Counted from the first letter of the stretch, positions 11,633-20,678 are shown. The stretch is 39,374 bases of DNA from a virus (IMGVR_UViG_3300008448_000236:1-39374), one strand, 5' to 3'. Notes: generated from the sequence alone by a model not told the origin. Made by a program: numbers and translations.

Positions 11633-13757
11633 ACAACTGTTTAACGGCTCGTTGGAGCAAGTAGCCGTTGGTGGCGCTTACGACGCAACCAAAATAAACC
11701 GTGGTAAACACACAGGCCAGTTTAACCTTGGCGCTGGAGATACTGATAAGTTTATCGGCCCAGCTCCAGTAGGGGTTGCAAACTTTGGCGAAAGCTCGCT
11801 GGCTATTCCCTCAAACTTTGTTCACCCGATTAAGATTACCGATAACTTGTTTTGGATATTTGGCTCAGACGGAGCCGGAGCAGCCGCAACAAGAAGGGTT
11901 CAGTTATGGACGTTCGTCCCTTCAACTAATACTTATACTTTTATTGGAGCTGTTACATTAACCTTCCCTACTGCCACTACTCACACGGTAAGGGGTTTCC
12001 GGGCAATACTTGAAAATTACATAACTGGCACCGTTGCCGTTAGTGGAACAGGCGTTACTGGTACGGGTACGGCTTGGAACACGGGGCTTTCGGTTGGTAG
12101 CCGTATAGGTTTTGGCTCAACCGACCCCAACGCAATTACAACGTGGTATCAGATTTCTGCCATTGGCTCAGATACCTCAATTACACTAACTGCCTCAGCT
12201 GGGACTATTGCAGCCGGCACCCCTTATGTTATTCAGGACTTAATGTTTGTGCATGCAAACACAAACGCCACTGTAACCAACGGGGGAATTTTTGTCACAA
12301 AGGGCTTGCAGTTTGCAGACTTTCAAAACCCGGCTACCACTATACCAGCAGCGACAACGGTTGACAAGATTAAAGCGAACTATTGGTTAAAGGACGCAGC
12401 AACTATAACAAATGACGTAATTGGAGGGTGCGCATTAGGAGATTTTACATCATGGACGCAGCAGTACGTTTACAGCACCGAGGGAGCTGCCGCTTCTTTA
12501 ATTTTATACAGGTACAATATTAGAGCTGCATTGACGTTGACGGCTGGAGCTGCTACGCTCACGGGAAGTGACATAGTTGTTACCGGCGCTCAGGCTGTAA
12601 CTGGTAACTTATCGCAGAATAATAACGGTCGTGTGGCAACCTTAAACCACGGAGCCGGTAGCGGCGTTGCTTCTTTGTACTTGTTTACAACGACTCGTAT
12701 AATTCGGGTGCCTCTTGCAAATATTGTGGCCGGTAGTACCACATTTATAGCAGACACCATGAGCGAAGTCCCTCCGGGTGGCGCAAATACAAACATTGTC
12801 GGTGGTACGTTTTTATCTGTTGACATTGCCGGAACTATTGACAAACTTGTTTTTTGCGTTTCAGGCGGTAACGTTGCCTCGTTGTATATATCCGATTACT
12901 ACACTGGAGGTCAGCAAATTGACCGGAGAGCAGCATGCGCAAGCTCTCAAACCATTTCCGCTTTAAGAGATACCGACAGCCCTATTTTTGTACACTATCC
13001 CAGCTCGGCTTCGCCTTTCGTTTGGGTTGAGGACGGCTGGCTGTTTTGGATATACAACACGGCTGCTACCGCTACCGTAAACGGCCTTTCGGCTTATCCA
13101 TTGGCCGCTGATATGGACTTTATTGCGGACGTGAATAACCGAATTATTTGCCCTAAGATTAATATTGGAGCAACGCCGGCAAAACTGTATAGAGCATACG
13201 TTGACTGCATGCAGAATATTGGAGATTTGACTATGGGCGTTGCACCGGACATGTTTCGCTTGCAAGTTAGAACGTCGGGCATAGACGACAACACCGGAGC
13301 GTGGACTGATGTGCCTCAAAACGGAGATTTGTCAGGACTGGGTACGCCGTCCAATATTCAGTTTGCTTTTCTATTCAGAACGGCTGGAGTAGTTATGTTA
13401 CCGGCAAGGATATTGTCACTGGCGCTTGTTTACGAAACCGACGACGCGCTGCCTTCTCAATATCGGTGGAATTATTCTGACTTTAATACCACCAACGGAA
13501 CGTTTGCATGGGTGCAGTCAGCATTGTTTGGGGCTTCATTAACCACTCACACGATTAACATATACCGAGCTGACACAAACGCGCTGGTGCTTACTCAGGC
13601 CTCAACCGGTACGACTAACGGTACCTTTGAGTACTGGAATGGCAGTGCATGGGTAGCCGGCTTAGGTACTGACGTTGTTGGTACAAGGAGAAGATTTGTG
13701 CCGTCAGGCTCATTGCCCGGTAGTGTTGACCTTTACGCTAAAATATCCGTACTGTAA
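11616..13757 (+). CDS. Large beta-rich fibre/receptor-binding-type structural protein, 713 aa
   Basis: The sequence is dominated by Thr, Ala, Gly, Ser and Val in short strands, typical of virion fibres. A segment near residues 145-200 (VAVSGTGVTGTGTAWNTGLS, then GSRIGFG, later SDTSITLT) is a domain seen in phage fibres. The N-terminus is not a signal peptide. The C-terminal region (residues 600-713) has a further beta-sandwich (NIYRADTNALVLTQASTGTT). It follows the collagen-like gene and precedes the portal, an unusual place for a tail fibre; head fibre, whisker or neck appendage are alternatives. A receptor- or surface-binding role is inferred. Confidence 0.65.
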   Translation: MKVAFEQLFNGSLEQVAVGGAYDATKINRGKHTGQFNLGAGDTDKFIGPAPVGVANFGESSLAIPSNFVHPIKITDNLFWIFGSDGAGAAATRRVQLWTFVPSTNTYTFIGAVTLTFPTATTHTVRGFRAILENYITGTVAVSGTGVTGTGTAWNTGLSVGSRIGFGSTDPNAITTWYQISAIGSDTSITLTASAGTIAAGTPYVIQDLMFVHANTNATVTNGGIFVTKGLQFADFQNPATTIPAATTVDKIKANYWLKDAATITNDVIGGCALGDFTSWTQQYVYSTEGAAASLILYRYNIRAALTLTAGAATLTGSDIVVTGAQAVTGNLSQNNNGRVATLNHGAGSGVASLYLFTTTRIIRVPLANIVAGSTTFIADTMSEVPPGGANTNIVGGTFLSVDIAGTIDKLVFCVSGGNVASLYISDYYTGGQQIDRRAACASSQTISALRDTDSPIFVHYPSSASPFVWVEDGWLFWIYNTAATATVNGLSAYPLAADMDFIADVNNRIICPKINIGATPAKLYRAYVDCMQNIGDLTMGVAPDMFRLQVRTSGIDDNTGAWTDVPQNGDLSGLGTPSNIQFAFLFRTAGVVMLPARILSLALVYETDDALPSQYRWNYSDFNTTNGTFAWVQSALFGASLTTHTINIYRADTNALVLTQASTGTTNGTFEYWNGSAWVAGLGTDVVGTRRRFVPSGSLPGSVDLYAKISVL

Positions 13758-14065
13758 TGGCTAACAACCTTAACTTTGGAGGAGCGCCAGTTATTCTCAT
13801 TCGGAATAAAGGAACTGCAAACGCCGTTAAGGGTTTCGTGGCAAGAGAAACCGTTGTAAGCAAAAACGTGACAGCGCTGGTAACGAATTTTTTGTTTCAG
13901 CTGGTTGAGTACGTTCAGTTTGTAATAGCAGCGGCACCTCCGACTGGAACAATAGCTTGGCTAAACGTTTCCGGGGTATGGAAACAATTAGTGGTTTGGC
14001 TGAACGTTTCAGGAACATGGAAAACAACAACGCCGAATTACAACGACGGTGGAACTTGGAAATAA
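13757..14065 (+). CDS. Small fibre-associated protein with C-terminal Trp repeats
   Basis: A 102-aa product starting on the stop of the previous gene (TAATG overlap). The C-terminal third has three related units: WLNVSGVWK, WLNVSGTWK and YNDGGTWK, ending exactly at the stop. The N-terminal part (APVILIRNKGTANAVKGF) is beta-rich. Repeats of this kind suggest a tip, clasp or ligand-binding module working with the 713-aa protein. No family recognised. Confidence 0.6.
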   Translation: MANNLNFGGAPVILIRNKGTANAVKGFVARETVVSKNVTALVTNFLFQLVEYVQFVIAAAPPTGTIAWLNVSGVWKQLVVWLNVSGTWKTTTPNYNDGGTWK

Positions 14066-14077
14066 TAAAAACTAAAA

Positions 14078-15445
14078 ATGAGTAAACGTAACCGACTCAG
14101 AAACGTCAAAAATGCCTTTAGCGCCAACACTCAGCCTGTTACATTCGGCGCTCCCGGTAGTGTAGCTGTAAGACAAGGCGGCGGCTCAACTGACCCTCAA
14201 AGGAACTTAACAAATAGAATTGCTCCCGTACAGCTCCAGCGCTTACGGCATGACGTTGCTATGTGGCGTGAGGCCGTTATTGAGGCCGAAAACGCTTGGT
14301 ACCCACACCGGGTAAAAATGCAGCGCTTGTACATTGATACAATTTTGAATGGTCACGTTTATTCTCTCATGGAAAGGAGAAAAGACTTAACGCTGCTCCG
14401 GGACTATTCATTTAAAGACGAGAAAGGGGAGGATATTGACGAGCTTAAGCAACTATTCAATGCTGAGTGGTTTGACTTGTTGGTAGGGTATATACTGGAC
14501 GCGTTGTTTTTTGGGTACAGCCTTGTTTCGCTGGGAGATATTGAAAGCGACCAGTTCACCAATACCTCTCTCATTCGGCGCTGGAACGTAAGCCCGGACC
14601 GTCTTAATGTGCCTGAGTTTATTTATTCCTTATCCGGCTCTAAGTTTGCGGAAGAGCCGTACAAAGACTGGCATATATGGGTATCTACCCCAAGCGAGAA
14701 CGGCGTGGGGACATGTGGGTACGGTTTATTCTACAAGATAGCCCTTTATGAGATTTTCCTGAGAAACACGTTAGGGTATAACGGCGACTTTGTGGAATTG
14801 TTCGCCATGCCTTACCGGGTGGGTAAAACTACCAAAACCGAGGAGGCCGAAAGAGCAGAATTGGAGTCTGCCATCCAGAACATGGGGTCCGCAGGCTGGG
14901 CTTTGATCGATCCAATGGACGAAATAGAGTTTTTAGAGAACGGTATGGCCGGCACCGGGTACACCGCTTACGAAAGTTTGGAAGAGCGCTGTCAAAAGAC
15001 GGTATCAAAGATAGTGCTGGGGCATGCTGACGCCGTAGATAGCACCCCTGGTAAGTTGGGATCGGGGCAAGGCGAGGACAGCCCGGTAGCGATTGCTTTA
15101 AAAGACAAGCAAGTAAAAGACGGAAAATTTGTTGAGCGCATTATAAACGGACAGTTGTTGCCAAAAATGCGCAACTTAGGCTTTAAATTGCCTGAAAATA
15201 TCCGATTTGAGTATAAAAACGACGCCGAAAAAGAGGCTTTCCGGGCAAGAGAGGACGCCAGCAACAAGGTGACAGCCGAGATAGCACAGACGATGAAAAA
15301 CGCTGGGCTTAAAATGGATGCCAAGTACTTTGAGGAGCGCACTGGGATTAAAACCAGCGAGGCCGAGGAGATTGAACAGGAAAGCGAAGAGGAAAAAGCA
15401 CAGTTTGAAAGCGTTCAAAATAAATTACTTAACCTTTACAGATAA
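14078..15445 (+). CDS. Portal protein, DUF935 (Mu gp29-like)
   Basis: A 455-aa product of normal family size. Diagnostic parts are RLYIDTILNGHVYSLMERRK, ILDALFFGYSLVSL, a YNGDFVELFAMPYRVGK segment, and ESLEERCQKTVSKIVLGHAD followed by DKQVKDGKFVERIING. The portal is a dodecameric ring at the capsid vertex through which DNA is pumped by terminase. The C-terminus is an acidic helix (EAEEIEQESEEEKAQ). Downstream are the gpF-like and gpG-like genes, so the Mu-type head module is largely collinear. Confidence 0.85.
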   Translation: MSKRNRLRNVKNAFSANTQPVTFGAPGSVAVRQGGGSTDPQRNLTNRIAPVQLQRLRHDVAMWREAVIEAENAWYPHRVKMQRLYIDTILNGHVYSLMERRKDLTLLRDYSFKDEKGEDIDELKQLFNAEWFDLLVGYILDALFFGYSLVSLGDIESDQFTNTSLIRRWNVSPDRLNVPEFIYSLSGSKFAEEPYKDWHIWVSTPSENGVGTCGYGLFYKIALYEIFLRNTLGYNGDFVELFAMPYRVGKTTKTEEAERAELESAIQNMGSAGWALIDPMDEIEFLENGMAGTGYTAYESLEERCQKTVSKIVLGHADAVDSTPGKLGSGQGEDSPVAIALKDKQVKDGKFVERIINGQLLPKMRNLGFKLPENIRFEYKNDAEKEAFRAREDASNKVTAEIAQTMKNAGLKMDAKYFEERTGIKTSEAEEIEQESEEEKAQFESVQNKLLNLYR

Positions 15446-15455
15446 AACAAACAAC

Positions 15456-15767
15456 ATGAGAACTATCCGCTTAAAAATCATTGAAAAACTGTTCAACTGG
15501 CTATTAAAGCCACACGAGCAAGTTATCGCAGCTCAAAAGGTGCTTTACGGTAAAGCCAGCCTCCCGGAAGTGCAGAAAGAGTTTGAGAAATCGTTTGGGA
15601 TTGACCAGGTAAGGAGAACCAAAACACAGTGGCAAAACCTTGTCCGTGTTTACGGAATGGAAACGGTTATGAAAATTGAGAAAATGACCGAAAACGAAAT
15701 CAGACTAAAGTGCGCAAAGTTCAGTGAGCGACTGAAAGAAGAATTTAAAATGAAATCGGTAAAGTGA
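15456..15767 (+). CDS. Small helical protein between portal and gpF-like gene, 103 aa
   Basis: The ATG at 15456 (ACAAACAACATG) is chosen; an upstream in-frame ATG lies within the portal gene. The product is helical and basic (KIIEKLFNWLLKPHEQVIAA, TVMKIEKMTENEIRLKCAKF). No motif known to me. Its TGA overlaps the next gene's GTG start. It probably acts in head assembly by position, but this is inference. Confidence 0.65.
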   Translation: MRTIRLKIIEKLFNWLLKPHEQVIAAQKVLYGKASLPEVQKEFEKSFGIDQVRRTKTQWQNLVRVYGMETVMKIEKMTENEIRLKCAKFSERLKEEFKMKSVK

Positions 15768-16567
15768 AATACAGCGACCGGCTCATACAAGCCTTGTTCA
15801 AAGGCATATACACTGGAAAGATAAGGCCCCGTGCGCTGCCGGCTTCATTGTACTTTGCTATTGCTGACTATTTAAAAAAAGGAATTTACGAGGGTTACGG
15901 CACCACCCTTAGTTCTTTGAAAGCTCCTAAAATGCCAGCCGGCTTTTCCACGGTTGATAAGTTATTGTTAACCGAGCTGAGGACAAACATATATCTTTTC
16001 AGCGCGGCAAAAACCTACCAGCAAGTAAGGGAAATGAGCAACGCTCTCATTGGAGAGGACGGCAAAATAGTTTCGTTTAAGCAGTTCCGGGAAAAGGCAG
16101 ACCAAACCTATTCTTTGTACAATAAAACTTGGTTGCAAACAGAGTACGACACTGCCACGGGTCAGGCGCAAGCCGCAAGGAAGTGGACGGAAATAGAAAA
16201 AAATGCTGACTTGTTTCCGCTGTTAGAATATTCAGCGGTACTGGATAAAAGGACAAGCGACATTTGCCGTCCATTGGACGGAATTATCGCACCGGTTAAC
16301 GACCCTATTTGGAAGAAGGTTGCTCCCCTTAATCATTTCAATTGCCGCTGTTTGCTATTGCAAGTTTCCGAGGGAAAGCAGACCAGCTCTAAGGAAAAGA
16401 AGTCAAAAGTTGAGGAAACCGAAAAGCAAATGGACGACTTGTTTAAAATGAACCCCGGACAGGACAAATATATTTTCAGCAAAAAGCACCCTTATTTTGA
16501 CGTGGCTCCAAAAGACAAGGAGCTGGCGAAAAAAAACTTTAACCTCAAAATTCCCAAAAACGACTAA
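15764..16567 (+). CDS. Mu gpF-like head morphogenesis / minor capsid protein
   Basis: The start is GTG in a GTGA overlap. The 267-aa product holds the gpF signature near residues 160-205: LDKRTSDICRPLDGIIAPVN, then DPIWKKVAPLNHFNCRCLL, with the conserved CRxxDG and H-x-NCRC elements. The C-terminus (HPYFDVAPKDKE) is also common in Bacteroidota relatives. gpF-like proteins associate with the portal vertex in early capsids. Upstream helices (TELRTNIYLFSAAKTYQQVR) match the family's N-terminal part. Confidence 0.85.
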   Translation: MKYSDRLIQALFKGIYTGKIRPRALPASLYFAIADYLKKGIYEGYGTTLSSLKAPKMPAGFSTVDKLLLTELRTNIYLFSAAKTYQQVREMSNALIGEDGKIVSFKQFREKADQTYSLYNKTWLQTEYDTATGQAQAARKWTEIEKNADLFPLLEYSAVLDKRTSDICRPLDGIIAPVNDPIWKKVAPLNHFNCRCLLLQVSEGKQTSSKEKKSKVEETEKQMDDLFKMNPGQDKYIFSKKHPYFDVAPKDKELAKKNFNLKIPKND

Positions 16568-16568
16568 C

Positions 16569-16928
16569 ATGAAAATAGAGGAACTGGTATCTTTTTTCTT
16601 ACAAGTGAGCAATCAGGTAAAGCTGTATCACTGGCAAACCGAAAGTTACGCTGAACACGTTGCTCTCGGTGACTTTTATGGAGCGTGGAACGAATTGACC
16701 GACAGCTTTGTGGAAACGTATGGGGGGCTTTACGGACGGCCTAAAGGCGGCGTTAAAACGTCAGCTAATCAGTATGCCGGGTCCATTAACCAGTACATGC
16801 TTCAGGTGGCCGTACAACTGGCGTCACAAAACGTTAGGAGTGTTGCCCCTGAAACTGCCCTCCAAAACATACTTGACGAGATAAGCGCTTTAACAATGAA
16901 AACGGCATACTTGCTGACAATGAAATAA
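16569..16928 (+). CDS. DUF5856-like (ferritin-like helical) phage protein
   Basis: The ATG at 16569 directly follows the previous stop. The 119-aa product is all-helical and begins MKIEELVSFFLQVSNQVKLY, then HWQTESYAEHVALGDFY, DSFVETYGGLYGRPKGG. The HWQTxSxAxHxALGxFY pattern is seen in DUF5856-like and Dps/ferritin-fold phage proteins. Whether metal is bound cannot be judged. It lies among head-completion genes. Family resemblance is moderate. Confidence 0.6.
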   Translation: MKIEELVSFFLQVSNQVKLYHWQTESYAEHVALGDFYGAWNELTDSFVETYGGLYGRPKGGVKTSANQYAGSINQYMLQVAVQLASQNVRSVAPETALQNILDEISALTMKTAYLLTMK

Positions 16929-16929
16929 A

Positions 16930-17505
16930 ATGGCAGACAACAAATTTCAGTTCCGAAGAGTTGTTCAAAACGTGGAGAAGTTGAAAAGGACTTTGCCAAA
17001 CTTGCTTGCTAATCAGGCGCAGACTTTTTTTGCTCAAAGCTGGAAAAAGAAAGGCTGGGACGACAATGGCGTGAAACTATGGGAGAAAAGGGACGACACC
17101 GGTAAGAAATCAGAAGGCCGTGCTTTGTTGGTGAAATCGGGAAAGCTCAGAAGAGCCGTGGAGCAGTCTATCCGCTTAAAATCTTTTGAGAAAATTCAGC
17201 TGGTAGTGGCTTTACCCTATGCGGAGGTACACAATGAAGGATATAACGGAATGAGAGCAGCACATAGCCGGGCTTTATTTACGAAGTCAACTACTCGCCA
17301 GTTTATCGGACTAAAGAGAAACAAAAAAGGACAGCTGAAAGAGGCGCATAGAAGGACAACGATATACACTCGCACGGGAGAGGCTCAGGTAAAAGCGCAC
17401 ATGTTTAAAATGCCAAAGCGGCAATTTATGGGTGATAGCGCAACGCTTAGGCAAATGCAAAGAAAATTAATTGACCAACAAATAACAAAAGTATGGCTGG
17501 CATAA
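16930..17505 (+). CDS. Mu gpG-like phage virion morphogenesis / tail completion protein
   Basis: A 191-aa product with the family layout: N-terminal helix (VEKLKRTLPNLLANQAQTFF), SWKKKGWDDNGVKLWEKRDD, ALLVKSGKLRRAVEQSI, and PYAEVHNEGYNG, in which Y-A-x-x-H-N-x-G is the most conserved element. The C-terminal PKRQFMGDS is also characteristic. It acts in completing the neck or tail end. The next gene starts 13 bp before its stop. Confidence 0.8.
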   Translation: MADNKFQFRRVVQNVEKLKRTLPNLLANQAQTFFAQSWKKKGWDDNGVKLWEKRDDTGKKSEGRALLVKSGKLRRAVEQSIRLKSFEKIQLVVALPYAEVHNEGYNGMRAAHSRALFTKSTTRQFIGLKRNKKGQLKEAHRRTTIYTRTGEAQVKAHMFKMPKRQFMGDSATLRQMQRKLIDQQITKVWLA

Positions 17506-18077
17506 GGGCCCCCTTACAGGACATATTATCCAAACTGGCCACTATTCAAGTGACAAACGGCGACGGGGCTGAGGTTGACTTGTATGCCCGTATATGGAAT
17601 AATCAAATTGAGGCAGAAAGAGCTGGAAACAGCTATGTATATCCTAAGCCGGCGGCTTTTGTTGAAACGGTCAGCCCAGTAGTGTTTCAAGAAATAGGCC
17701 AAAACTTTAGAAGTGCCGATATTGGTATTAATATTCACCTTGTACATGAGTATTACAACGAGGACGGCAACTTTGAGCAAGACTTACTTGTTTTCGATAT
17801 ACGAGATCAAATAGTGGCGGCTCTCTCACAGTTTAAGCCAACCGGTTGCGGACAAATGGTATCAATCGGGGAGCAGCAAGATTACGACCACGATAATATT
17901 TATCACTACATTATATCATTCGTTTGTAACTTTATTGACAGCAAAGGCAGCCCCTATGACTTAGGTAGAGGAATTTATGTAGAAAAAGAGCCGCCTACAA
18001 ACGTGAATATTGTAGTCACAAAAGACGACCAGCCAGTGTTTAACCCAATTCAACAACCCTACAAAATACCTCAATAA
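17493..18077 (+). CDS. Tail terminator/completion-type protein (gp37-like), 194 aa
   Basis: An alpha/beta product: APLQDILSKLATIQVTNGDG, then PAAFVETVSPVVFQEIGQNF, DIGINIHLVHEYYNEDGN, FDIRDQIVAALSQF and a late strand pair (IYHYIISFVCNFIDSKG). This is the layout of tail terminator proteins, which stop tail-tube growth and join to the head. Identification is by fold pattern and by its place between gpG-like and baseplate genes, not by a diagnostic motif. Confidence 0.6.
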   Translation: MAGIRAPLQDILSKLATIQVTNGDGAEVDLYARIWNNQIEAERAGNSYVYPKPAAFVETVSPVVFQEIGQNFRSADIGINIHLVHEYYNEDGNFEQDLLVFDIRDQIVAALSQFKPTGCGQMVSIGEQQDYDHDNIYHYIISFVCNFIDSKGSPYDLGRGIYVEKEPPTNVNIVVTKDDQPVFNPIQQPYKIPQ

Positions 18078-18922
18078 TGGCTCGACAAATTTCAGAAGTC
18101 CAACAGCAGATGCTGGATAACATTGCAGCCGACACCACGCTGGGACCCTTGTTGACGTCAACCAGCAAGAGAGCTATTTTCCGGCTGTTCACATACATAG
18201 TGGCCGTGGCTATTAATGCACTGGAGCAGCTCATTGATATTTTCACCATTTCGGTAGAGTCAACAGCAGCCAAAGCAGCCCCGGCAACGCCGTCATGGGT
18301 GCAAGATCAGGTTTTGAAATTTCAATACAGCGCAACAACCCCCCAAGTGGTACAGCTCATAGACTTCGCACCGGCTTACCCAATAGTGGACGAAACGCTA
18401 AGAATAATCACCAGGTGCAGCGTAACGACTAACCTTTCAAACAGCGTATTGATTAAAGTCGCTACCGGAGAGCCGCCAGCTGCATTGTCAGCGCCACAGT
18501 TATCAGCGCTGCAATCTTACATTAATCAGATAGGCATAGCTGGCGTGGCTTATTCAGTTACTTCCGAAATATCGGATAAATTATTTGTTCAGGCTAATGT
18601 GTACTACCTCGGACAATACAGCGCTGTAATTAAAGCGAATGTGGTGGCGGCAATAAACGCTTACCTCGCTGCAATACCCTTCAACGGTCAAATGAAAATA
18701 ACCGATCTGGAAGACGCTATCACCGGAGTTGAAGGCGTTAATGACGTGGTGCTCGTAAACGTGCGCGCGCGTGCGAATGGTACCGCTTTTGGGGACGGAT
18801 CTTTCTTAGTTCAAAACCAACAAACTATCGGAAGGCTGTGGGCTACCATTGCTGGCTACATAGTGGGTGAAACCACTTCCGGGAACACTCTGAATGACAG
18901 TATAACCTTTATAGCTGAATAA
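18077..18922 (+). CDS. Baseplate J-like protein
   Basis: A 281-aa product with the gp47/gpJ order of elements: an N-terminal helical part with LLTSTSKRAIFRLFTYIVAV, a central strand-rich part, and the diagnostic C-terminal region ISDKLFVQANVYYLGQYSAV, NAYLAAIPFNGQMKITDLED, AITGVEGVNDVVLVNVRAR. It forms part of the baseplate wedge. Stop and next start overlap (TAATG). It is separated from the other wedge/hub genes at 28-31 kb by the capsid and tail genes, which is unlike the order in Mu. Confidence 0.75.
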   Translation: MARQISEVQQQMLDNIAADTTLGPLLTSTSKRAIFRLFTYIVAVAINALEQLIDIFTISVESTAAKAAPATPSWVQDQVLKFQYSATTPQVVQLIDFAPAYPIVDETLRIITRCSVTTNLSNSVLIKVATGEPPAALSAPQLSALQSYINQIGIAGVAYSVTSEISDKLFVQANVYYLGQYSAVIKANVVAAINAYLAAIPFNGQMKITDLEDAITGVEGVNDVVLVNVRARANGTAFGDGSFLVQNQQTIGRLWATIAGYIVGETTSGNTLNDSITFIAE

Positions 18923-19593
18923 TGCCGACCATTTACGACATAGACTTTTCAAAGTTTGCCCCGCAAATGCTCCCGCCGGACAAACGTTTCACCCGTTCCG
19001 TGGCGTGGGTTAAAATACTTTTATCCCCATTGCAGTATTTACGAGATCTCTGGTTTGGGTCATATCGCACCGGATCCACCGCCCCAGCCTATGCAGCCGG
19101 GACGTATGCGAAATATGCGCAAGTTCGATATAACAAAATAGTTTACGAAAGTCTAAAAAGCGGAAACACCGATTTACCAACGGTCACCGCCAGCTGGAAA
19201 GTTGTACAGCAAAACTTTATTGGCTTGTCGGAAAGGATATTGTACACCGGTCAAAAGTTGACTTTGGAGTATGGCATGAATAAATGGTTTGGCACTACTT
19301 TTAGGCAGCCGCCAAACGTTTCGGATATTTACATTACGAACAACACACTTGCAATTCCTGTGTTTCGCGTAGCCGGTGACGAGGATAGCTCCTCAGTTGT
19401 TTTCAATGAAACGTCCTCGGAGTTTGTTATTAATGATTACAACTTTGCCGTTCAGTTTAATTTCACAATAAATTGCCCAGTGGCTGTTTACAATGCTTTG
19501 GACACCGTTGCGGCAAATAGAGAAAAAATATTTAGAGCCTTTGTGGACCAATACGTCCCAGCCGGCTTAACTTATAACATAGTAACCTACTAA
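18922..19593 (+). CDS. Baseplate-associated protein (tail protein I-like) with carbohydrate-binding-like insert
   Basis: The N-terminus (DFSKFAPQMLPPDKR, WVKILLSPLQYLRDLWFGSY) and the C-terminal half (GMNKWFGTTFRQPP, NREKIFRAFVDQYVPAGLTY) resemble gp48/tail-protein-I-type wedge proteins. Residues 55-90 (AYAAGTYAKYAQVRYNKIVY, then ESLKSGNTDLP...SWKVV) are a module like those inserted in the protein encoded at 9698. It links wedge to fibres by position, next to J-like and fibre genes. Confidence 0.65.
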   Translation: MPTIYDIDFSKFAPQMLPPDKRFTRSVAWVKILLSPLQYLRDLWFGSYRTGSTAPAYAAGTYAKYAQVRYNKIVYESLKSGNTDLPTVTASWKVVQQNFIGLSERILYTGQKLTLEYGMNKWFGTTFRQPPNVSDIYITNNTLAIPVFRVAGDEDSSSVVFNETSSEFVINDYNFAVQFNFTINCPVAVYNALDTVAANREKIFRAFVDQYVPAGLTYNIVTY

Positions 19594-19595
19594 AA

Positions 19596-20366
19596 ATGAG
19601 AAAACTAAGCACCTCCTCGGTAAGTAATACAACGGCAATGCCAGTGAAAGCCGGCACATTACAGCATTTACAGTTAGCCTATCAAGAGGCTGTCAATGCG
19701 CTTGCACGAAACGTAATCAGAAGAGATACGGACACCACGCGCGCCTATATTTTATTCGGCTGTGTGAACAGCGGATCAGCCGGCTCAATGAACGTAAGCG
19801 CTGGAGCCATATATTACGCCGGTGAAGTTTATTTAGTGGACGCATTTACTTTGACAGTAACGCAAGCGGCTGTTGCGGCAATTACAACAACGTTTTACAA
19901 CGTAAACGCTGACCCGGTTACATTCACGGACGGCGTGCCAAGAAATGTTCACGAAATACGAAAGATCACATTCAGCAACGCCGCCAGTGGCAGTGGGCTG
20001 TTTGATTTTGGTAACATGGTGCCAACGCCAAGTGCACTTAACACCGAGCTGAATACCACTGTGCCCGGAACCTATACGGTAAGATTTGACCGGGATAGAG
20101 CCGTTTTCTTTAGTTCAAACGGAGCTGCCGCTTTTAATATCACTTTTGATTTTACAAATGCAGTTCCCGGAACGGTAGTCAGAATTAAATTCACGCTTAC
20201 GTCAGCCGGCTCATTAACAGTAAGTCAGCCGTCAGGTAGTACTGTGATAAAAGACAGCGGAACCCTTGCCAGCGCCGTAAACGCAAATAACTTGCTTTAT
20301 TGCATGTATTGCGGAAAGAACAGCGCTGGAAACGACGAAGTTTCATACATTTTAAAGCAATTCTAA
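19596..20366 (+). CDS. Fibre-like structural protein, 256 aa
   Basis: It starts three bases after the previous stop. The N-terminal segment (AGTLQHLQLAYQEAVNALAR) is helical and looks like an attachment part; the rest is beta-rich with Thr/Ala/Gly/Ser bias (SAGSMNVSAGAIYYAGEVYL). The last 100 residues (GTYTVRFDRDRAVFFSSNGA, then LTVSQPSGSTVIKDSG) form a fibre-tip-like sandwich. It probably binds the baseplate as a short fibre. No catalytic motif. Confidence 0.6.
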   Translation: MRKLSTSSVSNTTAMPVKAGTLQHLQLAYQEAVNALARNVIRRDTDTTRAYILFGCVNSGSAGSMNVSAGAIYYAGEVYLVDAFTLTVTQAAVAAITTTFYNVNADPVTFTDGVPRNVHEIRKITFSNAASGSGLFDFGNMVPTPSALNTELNTTVPGTYTVRFDRDRAVFFSSNGAAAFNITFDFTNAVPGTVVRIKFTLTSAGSLTVSQPSGSTVIKDSGTLASAVNANNLLYCMYCGKNSAGNDEVSYILKQF

Positions 20367-20668
20367 TGATTGAAAGGTATTACTTAGCAATTGATGCTAG
20401 CACTACGCCGCCGCCAGCTGGTTTTCCGAGGACGTTGGTTATTGCGACGTTCTCTAATTATCCGAACATCTGCACGCTGCCTGAACAAACGCTATACACC
20501 GCCTCCACCGCTGCCGCTATTGCGCCTGGCATGACATTGTATTTTGACGACGCTTTAACAAACCCAGTAACTGGTTATTCATACGTCAGGGATATTTTCA
20601 ACGGCTCTATTTTTAACTTGAATGACTTAACAGGCGTAATTCAATCTGATACAGGACAAAGATGTTAA
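20366..20668 (+). CDS. Small structural protein, 100 aa
   Basis: The ATG at 20366 overlaps the previous stop (TAATG). The sequence (MIERYYLAIDASTTPPPAGF, TFSNYPNICTLPEQTLYTAS, YVRDIFNGSIFNLNDLTG) is beta-rich and ends in Cys (TGQRC). Its place directly after a fibre-like gene suggests a fibre cap or domain protein. No family recognised. Confidence 0.55.
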   Translation: MIERYYLAIDASTTPPPAGFPRTLVIATFSNYPNICTLPEQTLYTASTAAAIAPGMTLYFDDALTNPVTGYSYVRDIFNGSIFNLNDLTGVIQSDTGQRC

Positions 20669-20678
20669 ACCCGTATAT

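Noticed and set aside
10919-14065. Diversity-generating retroelement acting on fibre genes
   Set aside because: No reverse transcriptase and no template/variable repeat pair were seen in the window.
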